This document shows positions 12,382 through 13,209 of a DNA stretch of 13,209 bases, piece by piece (position 1 is the stretch's first letter; each line of letters begins with the position of its first letter). The stretch lies in assembly GCA_005879675.1 (NCBI GenBank), contig VBJE01000078.1, positions 1 to 13,209 of the forward strand, given 5' to 3'. The notes under the pieces are model-generated. The model was not told the origin of the DNA and did not search any database. It was given only the letters and a program-made list of their open reading frames with translations. Made by a program: the position numbers and the translations under genes. Source of the stretch: Chloroflexota bacterium (GTDB lineage: Bacteria > Chloroflexota > Dormibacteria > Dormibacterales > Dormibacteraceae).

Positions 12382-13209
12382 CGCTCGACCTCCTGGCGGA
12401 GGCTCCAGACCAGGTAAGGCACGATCAGCAAGGCGACCATGAACAGCAGCACCATGGCGATCGCCGCGCCCCGCCCGTAGAGGTTCTGGCGGAACACGGC
12501 GACCCACATGTAGAGGCTCGGCATGTCGGTGGCATACCCAGGTCCGCCGAACGTCATCACATAGACGAGGTCGAAGATCTTCAGCGAGATGTGGCCGAGG
12601 ATGATGACCGCCGACAGCGTGATCGGACGCATCAGCGGCAGGATCACATGGAGGAAGAGCCGGCCCTCGGTGGCGCCGTCGACACGCGCTGCTTCGCGCA
12701 GCTCGTCGGGGATGGCGCGCAACCCGGCGAGGAACATCGCCATGCAGAAGCCGCTCATCTGCCAGGTGGCGGCGATGACCAGTCCGAAGAGCGCGGTGCG
12801 CGTGTCCGCCAGCCACGGCGACTTCAAGAAGCCGAGGTGGACGTCGTCGAGCAGCAGGTTGATGCCGAAGTTGGGGTTGAAGATCCACCGCCAGACGGTG
12901 CCGGTGACGACGAAGGAGATGGCGAGGGGGAACAGGAAGATGTTCTGGAAGAAGATCGTGCCCCGGACGTGCTGGTCGAGGAGGACGGCGGACCCGAATC
13001 CGAGCAGGATGCAGGCCCCCAGGAAGAGGACCGTGAACTCGATGGTGTTGCTGATGTCGGCCTGGAACCGGGGCAGTCCGAAGAGGTCGACATACTGGCT
13101 CAGGCCCGCCGAGGTGTAGTCCGGCGCGATCCCGTACCAGGTGGTGGTCGAGACGAACGCCGTGTAGCCGATGAAGCCGTAGACGAAGACCGCGATCAGG
13201 ACGATCGAC
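12378..13209 (-). CDS. CUT1-family sugar ABC transporter permease (MalF-like), 5' partial
   Basis: Partner membrane subunit to the MalG-like gene. The frame is open to the window edge; the 276 residues seen lack the N-terminus and probably the first membrane helix. Visible family marks are a periplasmic loop with TTTWYGIAPDYTSAGLSQYVDLFG and the conserved NTIEFTVLFLGACILLGFGSAVLLDQ. Further on are FFQNIFLFPLAISFVVTGTVWRWIFNPNFGIN and the EAA loop (EAARVDGATEGRLFLHVILPLMRP) starting at about residue 172 of the visible part, then a terminal helix (MVLLFMVALLIVPYLVW). The internal ATG at 12827 (MKSPWL...) is not the start, because homology continues well upstream of it. It ends in an ATGA overlap with the MalG-like gene. 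The sugar is unknown; CUT1 systems usually carry oligosaccharides or glycerol phosphates. Confidence 0.92.
   Translation of the reverse strand, partial: SIVLIAVFVYGFIGYTAFVSTTTWYGIAPDYTSAGLSQYVDLFGLPRFQADISNTIEFTVLFLGACILLGFGSAVLLDQHVRGTIFFQNIFLFPLAISFVVTGTVWRWIFNPNFGINLLLDDVHLGFLKSPWLADTRTALFGLVIAATWQMSGFCMAMFLAGLRAIPDELREAARVDGATEGRLFLHVILPLMRPITLSAVIILGHISLKIFDLVYVMTFGGPGYATDMPSLYMWVAVFRQNLYGRGAAIAMVLLFMVALLIVPYLVWSLRQEVER

Noticed and set aside
12382..12888. Extended N-terminus for the MalG-like permease
   Set aside because: This part is the shadow of the MalF-like gene. The real start is the ATG in the ATGA overlap at 12378-12381, where permease homology begins.

Overview
The window is 13.2 kb of uniformly G+C-rich bacterial chromosome (by eye about two-thirds G+C, not computed). 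Starts are often GTG or TTG, genes are tightly packed, and the solute-binding protein carries a lipoprotein signal. There are no rRNA, tRNA, phage, IS or CRISPR signatures. The gene styles (a GabD1-type aldehyde dehydrogenase, an AbiEi-like/DUF559 protein, a CUT1 permease pair without its own ATPase, a probable leaderless promoter) suit a soil actinobacterium or a Chloroflexota/Dormibacterota-like lineage. This placement is an inference; no single marker fixes it.

Left third (1-3863): the 3' part of a succinate-semialdehyde-type aldehyde dehydrogenase is followed by a GNAT acetyltransferase that lacks an obvious start codon at its homology boundary. Converging on these is a two-gene minus-strand unit, a CoA-binding Rossmann protein followed by a CYTH (triphosphate tunnel) protein. 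A short AT-rich divergent region with a good promoter then leads into an ArsR-family regulator and an SRPBCC (AHSA1-like) protein. These two overlap and probably form one operon.

Middle (3787-7970): two overlapping minus-strand genes encode an AbiEi-like/DUF559 putative nuclease and a six-helix membrane protein of unknown role. Next comes a small intergenic region with an imperfect 42-bp-period repeat, then a complete lon protease gene. A cluster of three back-to-back perfect hairpins separates lon from the sugar-transport genes.

Right half (7974-13209): five minus-strand genes for carbohydrate import. In transcription order they are a CUT1 (MalF-like) permease cut by the window edge, a CUT1 (MalG-like) permease coupled to it by ATGA, a XylF-like CUT2 binding lipoprotein, a single-domain CUT2 ATPase, and a XylH-like CUT2 permease. 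A perfect 12-bp hairpin lies between the binding-protein gene and the ATPase gene, where it could keep binding-protein expression above that of the membrane components. The CUT1 pair has no ATPase here and probably relies on a shared MsiK/MalK-type ATPase encoded elsewhere.

I found no convincing wholly new system. The points most worth a second look are the leaderless ArsR promoter with its ATATAGC repeats, the repeat downstream of lon, the triple hairpin, the intercistronic hairpin, the adjacent CUT1 and CUT2 importers, and the GNAT gene's missing start.
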